51,108 nt of DNA from Oscillospiraceae bacterium (GCA_018434245.1 JAHDPQ010000075.1:1-51108); one strand, 5' to 3'. Positions 8,049 to 17,325 are shown, numbered from the stretch's first letter. The notes: generated from the sequence alone by a model not told the origin. Numbers and translations are program-made.

Positions 8049-8438
8049 GTGGAGCAACAAAAACCTCTCCCCCATCAACACGGCTCCAAAACTCAGGAAG
8101 TGCTGGTGCACATGCCGTCTTCGGAGGATTTTATTCAGGCTGCCGTCATCTTCCAGCAGCTTTGCGACGGTTCTCGTCTGAAAATTTTATGGCTTCTGTG
8201 CCACTGTGAGGAATGCGGAGTCAACATTGCCGCTGCCGTAGGTATGAGTACGGCAGCGGTATCCCATCACCTGAAGCTGCTGCGGCTTCACGGGCTGGTA
8301 ACCAGTACCCGCAGAGGCAAAGAGGTTTACTACGCCCTGGCCGACAGCACCATGGCAGAGCTGATCCACCATATGGTAGACGAGCTGTTTCAGGTTACCT
8401 GTCCCAACAAGGGGCTGACGGAGCACGATGCACCATAA
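8049..8438 (+). CDS. ArsR/SmtB-family metal-sensing repressor
   Basis: Winged-helix repressor of about 129 residues. The recognition region VNIAAAVGMSTAAVSHHLKLLRLHGLV and beta-wing TRRGKEVYYAL are clear. A cysteine-rich LCHCEECGV just before the recognition helix resembles the ELCVCDL metal site of ArsR/CadC, and His/Asp residues in the last helix (LIHHMVDEL) resemble the alpha5 zinc site of SmtB/CzrA. I prefer GTG 8049, 9 nt after AAAGG; ATG 8040 is possible but abuts the ribosome binding site. It sits tail-to-tail with the Zn/Cd ATPase gene and is the obvious candidate to control it and perhaps the reductase. Confidence 0.85.
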   Translation: MEQQKPLPHQHGSKTQEVLVHMPSSEDFIQAAVIFQQLCDGSRLKILWLLCHCEECGVNIAAAVGMSTAAVSHHLKLLRLHGLVTSTRRGKEVYYALADSTMAELIHHMVDELFQVTCPNKGLTEHDAP

Positions 8439-8477
8439 AAAGCACATACCCTCCGGAACCTGGCAGGAAGGTATGCG
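8436..8477 (-). terminator. Terminator of the cadA-type ATPase gene
   Basis: On the minus strand a stem CATACCTTCC / GGAGGGTATG is followed by GCTTTTTATGG. It overlaps the stop region of the convergent regulator gene. Confidence 0.7.
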
Positions 8478-8485
8478 CAAGTACT

Positions 8486-10375
8486 TTATCTGTTCTGCTT
8501 TGCCGGTAGAAAGGCATTGACATTGAGAGCGCGGATAGCGTTTAGGATAGCAAGTATCGAAACACCGACGTCGGCAAAGACGGCCCCCCACATGTTGGCA
8601 TACCCCAAGGCTCCCAGAATAAGGACGATGGCCTTGACCGCCAGCGCAAAGATAATGTTCTGCCACACAATACCCAGCGTCTTTTTGCTAATCTTGATCA
8701 CCGTGGCGATTTTGGAGGGCTCATCGGTCATGATCACGATATCCGCCGCCTCGATGGCCGCATCGGAACCCAGCCCGCCCATAGCGATGCCAATATCCGC
8801 CCGGGCCAGCACAGGGGCATCGTTGATACCGTCACCCACAAAGACCAGCATCTTCTTTTGGCTTTTCTCCGCCATCAACTCTTCCAGGCGCTCCACCTTG
8901 TCGGCGGGGAGAAGTTCGGTATAGGCTTTGTCCAGCTTCAGCCGGGAAGCTACCTTTTGCCCTACGGCATCGGCGTCTCCAGTCAGCATGACGGTCTGCC
9001 GGATACCGATTTCCTTCAGCTCCTGAATCGCCTTGGGGGCGTCGGCCTTGATCTCGTCGGAGATCAGGATGTATCCGCCATAGGTTCCATCCACCGCCAG
9101 ATATACCACCGTGCCTACAGGGGTATCATCGGAGTAGGAAATCCCCTTGAGCCGCATCAGCTTGGTGTTGCCTGCCAAAACCTCCCGATCGTCAATCAGC
9201 GCCCGGATGCCGTGGCCTGCAATCTCCTCAATCTCCTTAATTCGTTCGGGGTCTACCGCCTTGCCATAGGCAGCCTGGATGCTGGTAGCAATGGGGTGAC
9301 TGGAAAAATGCTCGGTATAGGCGGCCAGCTCCAGCAGCTGCTCTTGGCTCAGGCCCTGCGGGTGAATCTCGCTGACCACAAAGTTGCCTTTGGTGAGAGT
9401 ACCCGTTTTGTCAAACACAACCGTTTCCGCATCGGCCAGCAGTTCCAGATAGTTGCTGCCCTTGACCAGCACGCCGCATTTGGAGGCTCCGCCAATCCCC
9501 CCGAAGAAACTGAGGGGAACCGATATCACCAGTGCGCAGGGGCAGGAGATGACCAGAAAGGTCAGAGCTCGCTCGATCCAGAGGAACAAGGGCTGCCCCG
9601 TTACCAGAGGGGGAATCACCGACAGGGCAATGGCGGCATAGACCACCGCGGGGGTGTAGTACCGGGCAAACCGGGTGATAAAGTTTTCACTGCGGCTCTT
9701 TTTGTCGGAAGCGTTTTCCACCAGTTCCAGCACCTTGGCCACAGTGGACTGTCCAAACTCCTTGCGAACCTCGATGGTGAGAACGCCGGTTTGGTTGATG
9801 CAGCCGCTGATCACATCCTGCCCCACCTCCACATCCCGAGGGGCGGACTCGCCGGTCAGGGCGGAGGTATCCAGAGTAGAGCAGCCGTCGGTGATGACGC
9901 CGTCCAGGGGGATGCGCTCCCCGGGCTTGACCACAATGGTGTCCCCCACCGCTACCTCTTCCGGGTCCACCTGAACCAGAGCGCCGTTCCGCATGACGTT
10001 GGCGTAGTCGGGGCGAATATCCATTAAATCGGCGATGGAGCGGCGGGATTTAGAGACTGCATGGGACTGAAACAGTTCCCCCACCTGATAAAACAGCATA
10101 ACGGCGACGCCTTCTGCATATTCTCCCAGAAAAAAAGCGCCGATGGTGGCGATACTCATCAAAAAGTTCTCGTCAAAGACCTGTCCCCGGGAAATGTTCC
10201 GGGCAGCCTTCCAAAGAATATCCCAGCCGATGATGGCGTAAGGAATCAGGAACAGCAGAAGCTCCAGCCTCGGCGGACCATGAACCATTTCCAGCTGATA
10301 AACGGGAAGCAGGACGGCAAAGAACCCACCTGCGATTAGAATTCGTTTGAGGAGACTCTTCTCCTTCTTAGACAT
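8486..10375 (-). CDS. cadA: Heavy-metal P-type ATPase (Zn2+/Cd2+/Pb2+ exporter)
   Basis: P1B-type efflux pump of 629 residues. It has the actuator motif TGES, the CPC metal site in SCPCALVIS, the phosphorylated aspartate in DKTGTLT, the hinge GDGIND, and in the last helices FADVGVSILAILNAIRAL. The aspartate in that last segment matches the one defining the Zn/Cd/Pb subgroup (ZntA-like). It lacks an N-terminal HMA domain, which is supplied by the separate gene just upstream (71-nt gap). Expected role: ATP-driven export of toxic divalent metals across the cytoplasmic membrane. The pair shares a promoter carrying a dyad. Confidence 0.92.
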   Translation of the reverse strand: MSKKEKSLLKRILIAGGFFAVLLPVYQLEMVHGPPRLELLLFLIPYAIIGWDILWKAARNISRGQVFDENFLMSIATIGAFFLGEYAEGVAVMLFYQVGELFQSHAVSKSRRSIADLMDIRPDYANVMRNGALVQVDPEEVAVGDTIVVKPGERIPLDGVITDGCSTLDTSALTGESAPRDVEVGQDVISGCINQTGVLTIEVRKEFGQSTVAKVLELVENASDKKSRSENFITRFARYYTPAVVYAAIALSVIPPLVTGQPLFLWIERALTFLVISCPCALVISVPLSFFGGIGGASKCGVLVKGSNYLELLADAETVVFDKTGTLTKGNFVVSEIHPQGLSQEQLLELAAYTEHFSSHPIATSIQAAYGKAVDPERIKEIEEIAGHGIRALIDDREVLAGNTKLMRLKGISYSDDTPVGTVVYLAVDGTYGGYILISDEIKADAPKAIQELKEIGIRQTVMLTGDADAVGQKVASRLKLDKAYTELLPADKVERLEELMAEKSQKKMLVFVGDGINDAPVLARADIGIAMGGLGSDAAIEAADIVIMTDEPSKIATVIKISKKTLGIVWQNIIFALAVKAIVLILGALGYANMWGAVFADVGVSILAILNAIRALNVNAFLPAKQNR

Positions 10376-10446
10376 TATGTATCCCTCCTTCCGGGAAAAA
10401 GGAGCCGGCCGTCACAGAGCGGCCACTCCTCTAAACATCTTATGTA

Positions 10447-10665
10447 TCAGCCCAAAAACACAAGGTCCGATTCAATGTTACGAGCTGCCTTTTGGGCTTG
10501 GGCCAGCACGTTGTCAAACTGTTCGTCGGGAGCTTCCAAAGTCATCTTCTGGCCCATGAAGTTTACCTTTACGTCGATGACGCCGTCCAGTTTGGCAATG
10601 GCGTTTTCAATCTTGGCGGCGCAATTGGCGCAATCCAAATCCTGCAGTTTAATGATCTTTTTCAT
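10447..10665 (-). CDS. Free-standing HMA heavy-metal-binding protein
   Basis: A 72-residue HMA (ferredoxin-like) domain with the metal motif DLDCANC; the Asp before CxxC is usual for Zn/Cd/Pb rather than Cu binding. The rest (KIENAIAKLDGVIDVKVNF, LEAPDEQFDNVL) fits the fold. It is the first gene of the ATPase operon. It probably acts as a detached N-terminal domain or metallochaperone for the pump, which has no HMA of its own. The start ATG is preceded by AGGAGG. Confidence 0.85.
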   Translation of the reverse strand: MKKIIKLQDLDCANCAAKIENAIAKLDGVIDVKVNFMGQKMTLEAPDEQFDNVLAQAQKAARNIESDLVFLG

Positions 10666-10692
10666 GATGTATCCTCCTAACCTTATGAATTC

Positions 10693-10755
10693 AACGATTA
10701 AGCAATCGTTTGATTGTCCTGTGTTTAGTATATGCTACCACCTGCCATAAGTCAA
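10693..10755 (-). promoter_or_regulatory. Promoter and operator of the HMA–cadA operon
   Basis: On the minus strand TTGACT (10750-10755), 17-nt spacer, TATACT (10727-10732). A 7-4-7 dyad AACGATT/AATCGTT (10693-10710) lies about 17 nt after the -10 box, overlapping the start region. Its form resembles CadC/CzrA-type operators, so control by the ArsR-type protein at 8049 is likely but inferred. Confidence 0.65.
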
Positions 10756-10760
10756 CGATT

Positions 10761-10778
10761 TTGACCAAGATGGTCCAA
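10761..10778. promoter_or_regulatory. Dyad upstream of the AraC gene
   Basis: GACCA-AGA-TGGTC dyad within a TTGACC...GGTCCAA context. TTGACC (10761-10766) with TAAATT (10785-10790, 18-nt spacer) could be the rightward promoter, so the dyad would cover its -35 box. Confidence 0.35.
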
Positions 10779-10828
10779 ATGGGCTAAATTTATGTCCGAA
10801 CGGAATAACGCCTACAGGAGGCACGGCA

Positions 10829-11800
10829 ATGGATACAGCGGTATCGCAGATTATGGCGGAGGGCGCTTTGCCCTCTGGAGATTCCTATAGGGTTTGCCAC
10901 CAGCCTTTTGAGCAAGGCGAGGGCACAGCCTGTGTGCATTTTGTCCTTCCGGGAGTGGTGATCAGTAGGTTGGATTGGAAAACCACCCGCTTTTTGTCTG
11001 CCCATCATCCCCAGCAAAAGCATATTCTAAAGATCAACCACTGTTTGAAGGGCCGGGCTGAATGCCGGATGCACGATGGGTGCTTTCAGTATATTGGCGA
11101 GGGGGACCTGCTGCTCAGCCCCTTGGATAACCATATCGACGGCATTGAGCTGCCTTTGGGCTACTATCAGGGCATGGTCATCGCCATTGATTTGGATGTT
11201 GCCGCTGGGGAGATCGCCCGAGAGATTCCCGATCTGACCATCGATCTGCACCGGCTGGCCTCCCGCTATTTTGAAGAAGACAAATGCTTTTCAATTCGTT
11301 CCAGACCCGAGCTGGAGCACATCTTTGCCGGAATGTATACCATCCCTCCCCAGTCCAGCCAGACTTATTTGCGGCTGAAGGTCCTTGAACTGATCATATA
11401 CCTTCACCTCTTTGACCCAGCTGGAGAAAAGCAGATGGGGACGTACACTCGTCAGCAGGTAGATATTGTCAAGCAGGTTCATCATGCTCTCGTCGAGGAG
11501 CCGGAGCGGCGCTACACCATCGAGGAGCTGTCCCAACGATTTTGCATCAGCGCCACTGCTCTGAAATCCCATTTTAAAGGAGTGTACGGCAAATCCATCG
11601 CCGCCTATATGAAGGAGTATCGGGTTCACGTGGGAGCTGATCTGCTGCGGGAAACCGACCTTAGTATCGCTGAGGTGGCCCGCCGTATGGGCTACGCGAG
11701 CCAGAGCAAGTTCACCGCAGCTTTTAAGGAAATCATGGGTCTAACCGCCTCGGACTACCGCAAGCAGGTGGAGGCTTCCAGCCTGACCGGGGTGCAATAG
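10829..11800 (+). CDS. AraC-family transcriptional regulator
   Basis: A 323-residue regulator. The N-terminal about 210 residues form an effector-binding region with an AraC-type beta-barrel core (HCLKGRAECRM...GEGDLLLSPLDNH). The C-terminal about 100 residues carry two helix-turn-helix units: YTIEELSQRFCISATALKSHFKGVYGKS and LSIAEVARRMGYASQSKFTAAFKEIMG, ending in TASDYRK. AGGAGG precedes the ATG. It has no obvious target operon beside it now. The neighbouring chimera suggests an adjacent transporter locus was lost, so this may once have controlled it (inference). Effector unknown. Confidence 0.88.
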   Translation: MDTAVSQIMAEGALPSGDSYRVCHQPFEQGEGTACVHFVLPGVVISRLDWKTTRFLSAHHPQQKHILKINHCLKGRAECRMHDGCFQYIGEGDLLLSPLDNHIDGIELPLGYYQGMVIAIDLDVAAGEIAREIPDLTIDLHRLASRYFEEDKCFSIRSRPELEHIFAGMYTIPPQSSQTYLRLKVLELIIYLHLFDPAGEKQMGTYTRQQVDIVKQVHHALVEEPERRYTIEELSQRFCISATALKSHFKGVYGKSIAAYMKEYRVHVGADLLRETDLSIAEVARRMGYASQSKFTAAFKEIMGLTASDYRKQVEASSLTGVQ

Positions 11801-11805
11801 AACAG

Positions 11806-11847
11806 AAAAACGGCGTGATATGAGCAGCATCATATCACGCCGTTTTT
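11806..11847. terminator. Strong bidirectional terminator
   Basis: Twelve-bp perfect stem CGGCGTGATATG (11811-11822) / CATATCACGCCG (11831-11842), flanked by AAAAA and TTTTT. It separates the AraC gene from the convergent lipoprotein chimera. Confidence 0.9.
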
Positions 11848-11864
11848 ATATTCTCGTCAAAACC

Positions 11865-12548
11865 CTATTTACAGCGGCGCTGGTAGTCGGAGGGAGAGAT
11901 GCCCACCAGCCGCTTGAAGGTGCTGCTGAAGTAAGTGTGATCGCGGTATCCTACTTTTTCCGCCACCTCGTAGACCTTGTTTCGGCAATCCTTGAGAAAA
12001 TCGATGGCCCTGTGCATCCGATAGTTGGGGATAAAGTTCAGCAAGTTGCCGGTATCCAGCATCTTGGACTGGATCTGGTTGCCGTCCTGAATCAGAGTCA
12101 TGGAATAGGTGTGGGTAGAGCTGTTGACGTCGGCGTTGAGCATGGTGAAGATGGAGTTGTTCTTGGGCTGCGACCACCCGATGGTTCCAGTGTAGGAGGA
12201 ATTCATGGACTGAAGCAGCTCGATAAAGCTTGCACCGGCAGTTTTGCCCCGGCTGGAGTTACCCACACCGTACAGTGTTTTGCCGTTGGATTCTTCGATG
12301 GCCTTTTTGCACAGATCCTCAAAGCTCATGGTATCGGCCTCGGCAATAATCTTCTCTACTTCGGAAAGCTCACGGCTGGGCTCGGTAGGAGCAGACTCTG
12401 CCGGCGGGGCGCTGCCCTCTGCTGCCGGGGACTGTACCGGGGCTGCCGGAGCAGGTGCGGGGGCTTGATTTCCACCACCGCCGCAGCCGGCCAGCAGTGA
12501 AAGTAGCATGGCTCCGCAGAGCACAAAAGAAAATATACGCTTTTTCAA
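11865..12548 (-). pseudogene. Lipoprotein solute-binding N-terminus fused to an AraC/YesN DNA-binding tail
   Basis: An uninterrupted 227-codon frame with two unrelated halves. Residues 1-22 are a lipoprotein signal with lipobox LLAGC (Cys22), followed by a Pro/Ala/Ser-rich linker. Residues about 60-175 match the N-terminal part of Clostridia ABC solute-binding lipoproteins (GKTLYGVGNSSRGKTAGASF, GWSQPKNNSIF, MTLIQDGNQIQSKM). At about residue 176 (near 12023) it switches to the C-terminal half of an AraC/YesN regulator (YRMHRAIDFLKDCRNKVYEV, YRDHTYFSSTFKRLVGISPSDY). A DNA-binding domain on an exported lipoprotein makes no sense, so an in-frame deletion between a transporter gene and its regulator gene is the simplest explanation. 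Start is TTG with AAAGGAGG at 7 nt, so it may still be expressed. Confidence 0.75.
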
Positions 12549-12780
12549 AGTTGATCCTCCTTTGGAGTATTATTTTAGAACGGTCCGGAACTGTCGATTC
12601 ATCTATAAATACTTCCGGTTTTAATCTTGTTATAAGCATAGTTTACAAAACTTTTGCTCTCATATCCACTAGACAAAACTACGATTCTTTTAAAATTTCC
12701 GGGTTTTTTGCCTAAAACTCATTTTGCAGAAGTATCTCCGGTATAGAGCCGATCAAAGGGGAATAGAACGAATCAGGGGA

Positions 12781-12818
12781 CAAAAAAGCAACCCCACAGG
12801 AATGATTCCCGCAGGGTT
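12781..12818 (-). terminator. Terminator after dnaE
   Basis: On the minus strand a 14-pair stem AACCCTGCGGGAAT / ATTCCTGTGGGGTT (several G-U pairs) is followed by GCTTTTTTG. The remaining AT-rich stretch 12549-12780 holds only the leader of the chimera gene; I see no clear promoter there. Confidence 0.8.
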
Positions 12819-12841
12819 ATGCCGTACAATATGGTGCCGTT

Positions 12842-15800
12842 CTATTGGATGATGACCACGTTTTCGTCTCCCAGCAGCTGCTGTAGTTCCCGAGTTAGCA
12901 CATGGTTGGACATCACCCAGTAGCTGCTGGGTGTCTGCAAATACTTCCCCGTATCTGTGTAATAGTAGTACACAGGCAAATTTCCATGATCGAACACAAA
13001 GAGGAATTTTTCCGCTCTGGTAACCAGCTCGCTGTCCGCCGTGGGAAATTTGAGGTACAGCCCCTGCCGAGAGGATTTCTTCTTAGATGCAGGAGTGGTT
13101 CTTTCCTGAGAGGGTGGCGGCTCCGGCTGAGCATAGTCGTTTGCGTAACCGTTACCATAACCGCCGGAACGGGGCCGCTGGGAACTCCAAGGGCTGAGCA
13201 GAGCTTCTTCTGGGGAGAGGACTTCCTCGCAGATGATCTGGGCGCTGTCCTCCTCGGTATCCTTTACCCTGCCCCGAATCACCAGCACCTCCCCGGGAAT
13301 CAGCCGGGCTGAGCAGGCGCTGTACACCCGGGGAAAGACAATCAGCTCCATGGAGCCGGTTTTGTCCTCCAGCTGTGCAAAGGCCATCATATCGTTGTTT
13401 TTGGTGGTCTTGATCTTCTTGCCTGTAAGGATGCCCAACAGCTGCACCGAGGCCCCGTCCATATCCTTTGCCCTTTGGATGGTGGAGATGGAGGTGGACC
13501 GCAGCTGCTTTGCCGTTTCCTCGTGCTGCTCCAAAGGATGCCCCGAAAGGTAGAGGCCGGTGGTTTCCTTCTCCCCTGCCAGCTTTTGGAGAGGGGTCAT
13601 CTCCTCCACATCGGGAAGAAGATACCCATTGGACTTCGGCTGCTCCATGGCGGCAAAGAGATCCATCTGCCCGGAGATGTTGTTTCGGGCCTCCTTTTCC
13701 ACCCCTTCCAGCAGCCGCTCGTAGCCGGAGAGCATCTGCTGCCTGCTATGGCCGAAGCAGTCAAAGGCTCCGCAGCGGATCAGGCTTTCGATCCCCCGCT
13801 TGTTCAGGTCTCCCCCTGCCATCCGCTCCAAAAAATCCAAAAGGTCCAAAAACTTTCCTTTTTTCTTCCGCTGGGCACACAGTTCCCGAATCAGCCCCCG
13901 GCCCAGATTCTTTACGGCCAGAAGGCCAAAGCGGATTTTGCCCTCCACCACCGTAAAGCCCAACTCACTTTCGTTGACATCGGGGGGCAGAACGGGAATC
14001 CCCAGTTTTTTGCACTCCCCGATGTAATCGATCACCTTGTCGGTGTTGTCTAAAATAGAAGTCAGCAGGGCGGCCATGTATTCCTTCTCAAAGTGGCACT
14101 TGAGATAGGCAGTCTGGTAGGCGACCAAAGCATAGGCCGCCGCGTGGGACTTGTTAAAAGCATAGGAGGCAAAGGAGCTCATCTCGTCAAAGATTTCGTT
14201 GGCGATATGGGCGGGCACGCCATTTGCCACACATCCGGCACACTCCACGGTGCCGTCTTCCCGGGTTTGGCCGTAGATAAAGCTGTGGCGCTCCTTTTCC
14301 ATGATGTCGTGCTTCTTCTTGCTCATGGCCCGGCGGACCAGATCGGCCCGCCCGTAAGAGTAGCCCGCCAGCTCCCGGCAAATCTGCATCACCTGCTCCT
14401 GATAGACGATGCAGCCGTAGGTCACCTTGAGAATGGGCTCCAGCTTAGGATGCTTGTAGGTGACCAACGCCGGGTTGTGGCGGTTCTGGACATACCGGGG
14501 GATAGAATCCATAGGCCCCGGCCGGTAGAGGGAAATGACGGCGATGAGGTCCTCCATGTGCTCGGGGCCCAGCTGCACCAGCACGTTTTTCATTCCTTGA
14601 CTTTCAAACTGGAAGACACCGTTCATCTGGCCTTTGCCGCACATCTCAAAGACGGCAGGGTCGTCCAGAGGGATGGAATCAATCTCAAAATCCGGGTTTG
14701 CCCGACGGATCATCTCCTGAGCATCGTTGATGACGGTGAGGGTCCGCAGCCCCAAAAAGTCCATTTTCAAAAGGCCCAGTTCCTCCAGCGTCCCCATGGG
14801 AAACTGAGTGACAATGGAGGCATCGGTCTTTTGCAGGGGCACATACTCGTCGGCAGGCTCCCGGGTGATCACCACCCCCGCCGCGTGAGTGGAGGCGTGG
14901 CGGGCCATCCCCTCAATCTGCCGGGCCATGTCGATGAGTTCCCGGTTTTCCTCCTCCGCCTCGTAGAGAGCACGGAATTCGGAGGAAACATCCAAAGCCT
15001 TCTGGATGGTCATTCCCAACTCAAAGGGAATAGTCTTGGCGATGACATCCACCTGAGCGTAGCTCACTCCCAGAGCACGGCCCACATCCCGGATGGAGCC
15101 CCGGGCGGCCATAGTTCCAAAGGTGATAATTTGAGCCACGTGCTCTTCCCCGTACTTTTCTACCACATAGTCGATGACCTCCTGCCTGCGCTCGTAGCAG
15201 AAGTCGATGTCAAAGTCGGGCATGGAGATGCGCTCGGGGTTGAGGAACCGCTCAAAGAGCAGCCCATATTTGATGGGGTCGATGCCGGTGATACCCGAGC
15301 AGTAGGCGGCAAGGCTTCCCGCTCCCGAGCCGCGGCCGGGGCCTACCGGAATCCCTTTGCTTTTGGCGTAGTTGATGAAGTCCCAGACGATGAGGAAGTA
15401 GTCCACATACCCCATCTTCTCGATGACACCCAGCTCATAGTCCAGCCGCTCCACCACCTCGGGGGCAGGGTTTTCCCCGTAGTGGCGATAAAGCCCCTGA
15501 TAGCAGAGCTCTCGGAAGTAAGCGCTGTTTTCTTGCCCGTCGGGAGCTTCGAAGTGGGGCAGCTTGGTCTGCCCAAAAGTGAAGTCCATCTCGCACCGGT
15601 CGGCAATTTTGACGGTATTTTCGATAGCACCCTCATACCGGCCCAGCAGCTGCGCCATTTCCTCCCCGCTTTTGAGGTAAAACTCCTGGGTAGAAAACTC
15701 CATGTCGCTGCCTTCCTGTACCGTGCGGTTGGTCTGGATACAGACCAGAACGTTTTGCATTCGGTGGTCTTCCCGGCGGATGTAGTGAACGTCGTTGGTG

Positions 15801-16408
15801 GCGGCAAGAGGAATCCCCGTCTCTCGGGAGAGCCGCTCCAGCTGGGGGAGCACCGTTCTCTGCTCGGGAATCTCGTGGTCCTGAATTTCGATGTAATAGT
15901 TGCCCTCTCCAAACAAATCCCGGTACCAGAGAGCGGCTTCTTTGGCCCGCTGATAGTCCCCCGCCAGCAGAGCACGGGGCAGTTCCCCGGAAAGGCAGGC
16001 CGACATGCAGATGAGGCCTTCGTGATACTGCTCCAGCAGCTCTCGATCCACCCGGGGCCTTGTGTAAAATCCGTCGATAAAGCCCTTGCTCACCAGCTTG
16101 ATAAGGTTCTGGTAACCTAGGTTGTTTTTGCAAAGCAGGATGAGGTGATAGGGGGCGTTGTCGATGCGGTGCTGTTTGTCAAAGCGGGAACGGGGGGCCA
16201 CATACACCTCGCAGCCGATGATGGGCTTGATCCCCTGCTTTTTGCACTCCTTGTAAAAATCCACCACGCCGTACATCACCCCGTGATCGGTGATGGCCAG
16301 CGCCTTCATCCCCTGCTCCTTGGCCCGGGACACCAGCAACGGCAGCTTGCAGGCACCGTCCAGCAGGCTGTATTCGGTATGGACGTGGAGGTGAACAAAT
16401 TCCGTCAT
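12842..16408 (-). CDS. dnaE: DNA polymerase III alpha subunit (DnaE)
   Basis: Replicative polymerase subunit of 1188 residues. Domain order: PHP domain at the N-terminus (HVHTEYSLLDG, AITDHGVMYG), palm with the catalytic aspartates in PDFDIDF (about residue 397), fingers, helix-hairpin-helix region (ALVAYQTAYLK), and a C-terminal OB-fold (VQLLGILTGKKIKT). About 130 extra residues follow, including a Gln/Pro/Ser linker and a terminal segment ending in QLLGDENVVI. It is DnaE-type, not PolC-type: no internal exonuclease domain. Its ATG overlaps the whiA stop by four bases and has GGAGGAG upstream, so it is translationally coupled to whiA. Confidence 0.95.
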   Translation of the reverse strand: MTEFVHLHVHTEYSLLDGACKLPLLVSRAKEQGMKALAITDHGVMYGVVDFYKECKKQGIKPIIGCEVYVAPRSRFDKQHRIDNAPYHLILLCKNNLGYQNLIKLVSKGFIDGFYTRPRVDRELLEQYHEGLICMSACLSGELPRALLAGDYQRAKEAALWYRDLFGEGNYYIEIQDHEIPEQRTVLPQLERLSRETGIPLAATNDVHYIRREDHRMQNVLVCIQTNRTVQEGSDMEFSTQEFYLKSGEEMAQLLGRYEGAIENTVKIADRCEMDFTFGQTKLPHFEAPDGQENSAYFRELCYQGLYRHYGENPAPEVVERLDYELGVIEKMGYVDYFLIVWDFINYAKSKGIPVGPGRGSGAGSLAAYCSGITGIDPIKYGLLFERFLNPERISMPDFDIDFCYERRQEVIDYVVEKYGEEHVAQIITFGTMAARGSIRDVGRALGVSYAQVDVIAKTIPFELGMTIQKALDVSSEFRALYEAEEENRELIDMARQIEGMARHASTHAAGVVITREPADEYVPLQKTDASIVTQFPMGTLEELGLLKMDFLGLRTLTVINDAQEMIRRANPDFEIDSIPLDDPAVFEMCGKGQMNGVFQFESQGMKNVLVQLGPEHMEDLIAVISLYRPGPMDSIPRYVQNRHNPALVTYKHPKLEPILKVTYGCIVYQEQVMQICRELAGYSYGRADLVRRAMSKKKHDIMEKERHSFIYGQTREDGTVECAGCVANGVPAHIANEIFDEMSSFASYAFNKSHAAAYALVAYQTAYLKCHFEKEYMAALLTSILDNTDKVIDYIGECKKLGIPVLPPDVNESELGFTVVEGKIRFGLLAVKNLGRGLIRELCAQRKKKGKFLDLLDFLERMAGGDLNKRGIESLIRCGAFDCFGHSRQQMLSGYERLLEGVEKEARNNISGQMDLFAAMEQPKSNGYLLPDVEEMTPLQKLAGEKETTGLYLSGHPLEQHEETAKQLRSTSISTIQRAKDMDGASVQLLGILTGKKIKTTKNNDMMAFAQLEDKTGSMELIVFPRVYSACSARLIPGEVLVIRGRVKDTEEDSAQIICEEVLSPEEALLSPWSSQRPRSGGYGNGYANDYAQPEPPPSQERTTPASKKKSSRQGLYLKFPTADSELVTRAEKFLFVFDHGNLPVYYYYTDTGKYLQTPSSYWVMSNHVLTRELQQLLGDENVVIIQ

Positions 16409-17325
16409 GTTGTCTCCTCCTTCTGCCCTTCTCGGATGGTCTGGGCGATTTGGGTCAGAGCCGCCAGTCGGTGGTGGACTCCCGAGCGGGAAATGGGGGT
16501 AGGAAAGGCTCCCGCCAGTTCCCGCAGGCTCATTTCGGGATGCTCCACCCGGAGGAGAGCAGCTTCCCGCAGCTGCTCCGGCAGAGATTCCAGCCCTCTG
16601 GTTTCGAGAATCAGCTGAATATCCGCCACCTGAGAGGCGGAAGCCTTTACAGTTTTATCAATGTTGGCGGTTTCGCAATTGGTGCGGCGCATGGCGGTGT
16701 TGCGCACGCCCTTGATGATTTCGATTTCGATCATGGCGAGACTGGCCCGGCTGGCTCCCATCAAGGCCAACAGGTCCTCGATTTGAACGCATTCTTTGGA
16801 GTAGACCACCCAAAACCCTCGGCGCCTGGTCAGTCCCGCGCCGGTAATCAGGGAATTCAGCAGCTCTAGCAGCTCCTCAGCCAGCGGCTGCTCCCGGACG
16901 ATAAATTCCAGATGATAGCTTTTTTCCGGGTTGGTAACGTTGCCACAGACCAGAAAAGCGCCACTAAGCAGGGCCGAGCGCTCCTCCGGGGTGGAGAAGC
17001 GCTCGGATAAAGACACTTCCAGTCCACCGGTTAGCCGGGTCAGGAGGGCAATGCGGTCCTGCTCCCGGGAAAGGCTGACACTGTAAATCGTTTTGCCCCG
17101 CATGACTGCTTCGTCTTCCTCAATTTCGGCATTGCGGGGAATGAAACGCCTCAGGGTGCTGCGATAATATTGGGCGACTTCGGCGCTTTCGCTGCGCAGG
17201 CTCACCTCATCGGGAGAAAAAGCCCGGGCAAAAGCAAACAGCCCTAAGGCCTGGGCCTGTCGAAGAGCCTTGGTTTTGGGCCGTATCTGCATGAGTTCTA
17301 ACTTCACATCCTGAGCAAAGGACAT
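16405..17325 (-). CDS. whiA: WhiA DNA-binding protein
   Basis: Conserved Gram-positive protein (306 residues) with an N-terminal LAGLIDADG-homing-endonuclease-like domain and a C-terminal HTH (MSLRELAGAFPTPISRSGVHHRL). In other bacteria it acts in sporulation, cell division or chromosome organisation. The N-terminus SFAQDVKLELMQ matches the family; ATG 17325 is preceded by AGGTGG, so the longer frame to 17376 is not used. It lies in the usual rapZ–whiA order, 77 nt after rapZ, and overlaps dnaE. Confidence 0.93.
   Translation of the reverse strand: MSFAQDVKLELMQIRPKTKALRQAQALGLFAFARAFSPDEVSLRSESAEVAQYYRSTLRRFIPRNAEIEEDEAVMRGKTIYSVSLSREQDRIALLTRLTGGLEVSLSERFSTPEERSALLSGAFLVCGNVTNPEKSYHLEFIVREQPLAEELLELLNSLITGAGLTRRRGFWVVYSKECVQIEDLLALMGASRASLAMIEIEIIKGVRNTAMRRTNCETANIDKTVKASASQVADIQLILETRGLESLPEQLREAALLRVEHPEMSLRELAGAFPTPISRSGVHHRLAALTQIAQTIREGQKEETT

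Noticed and set aside
6427..10027. Long rightward frames opposite the reductase and the P-type ATPase
   Set aside because: Both lie wholly antisense to genes with full motif sets and lack ribosome binding sites or recognisable domains.
14093..16120. Long rightward open frame (675 codons) inside dnaE
   Set aside because: It is antisense to a clear dnaE, has no family motifs and is a side effect of codon bias in GC-rich coding sequence.
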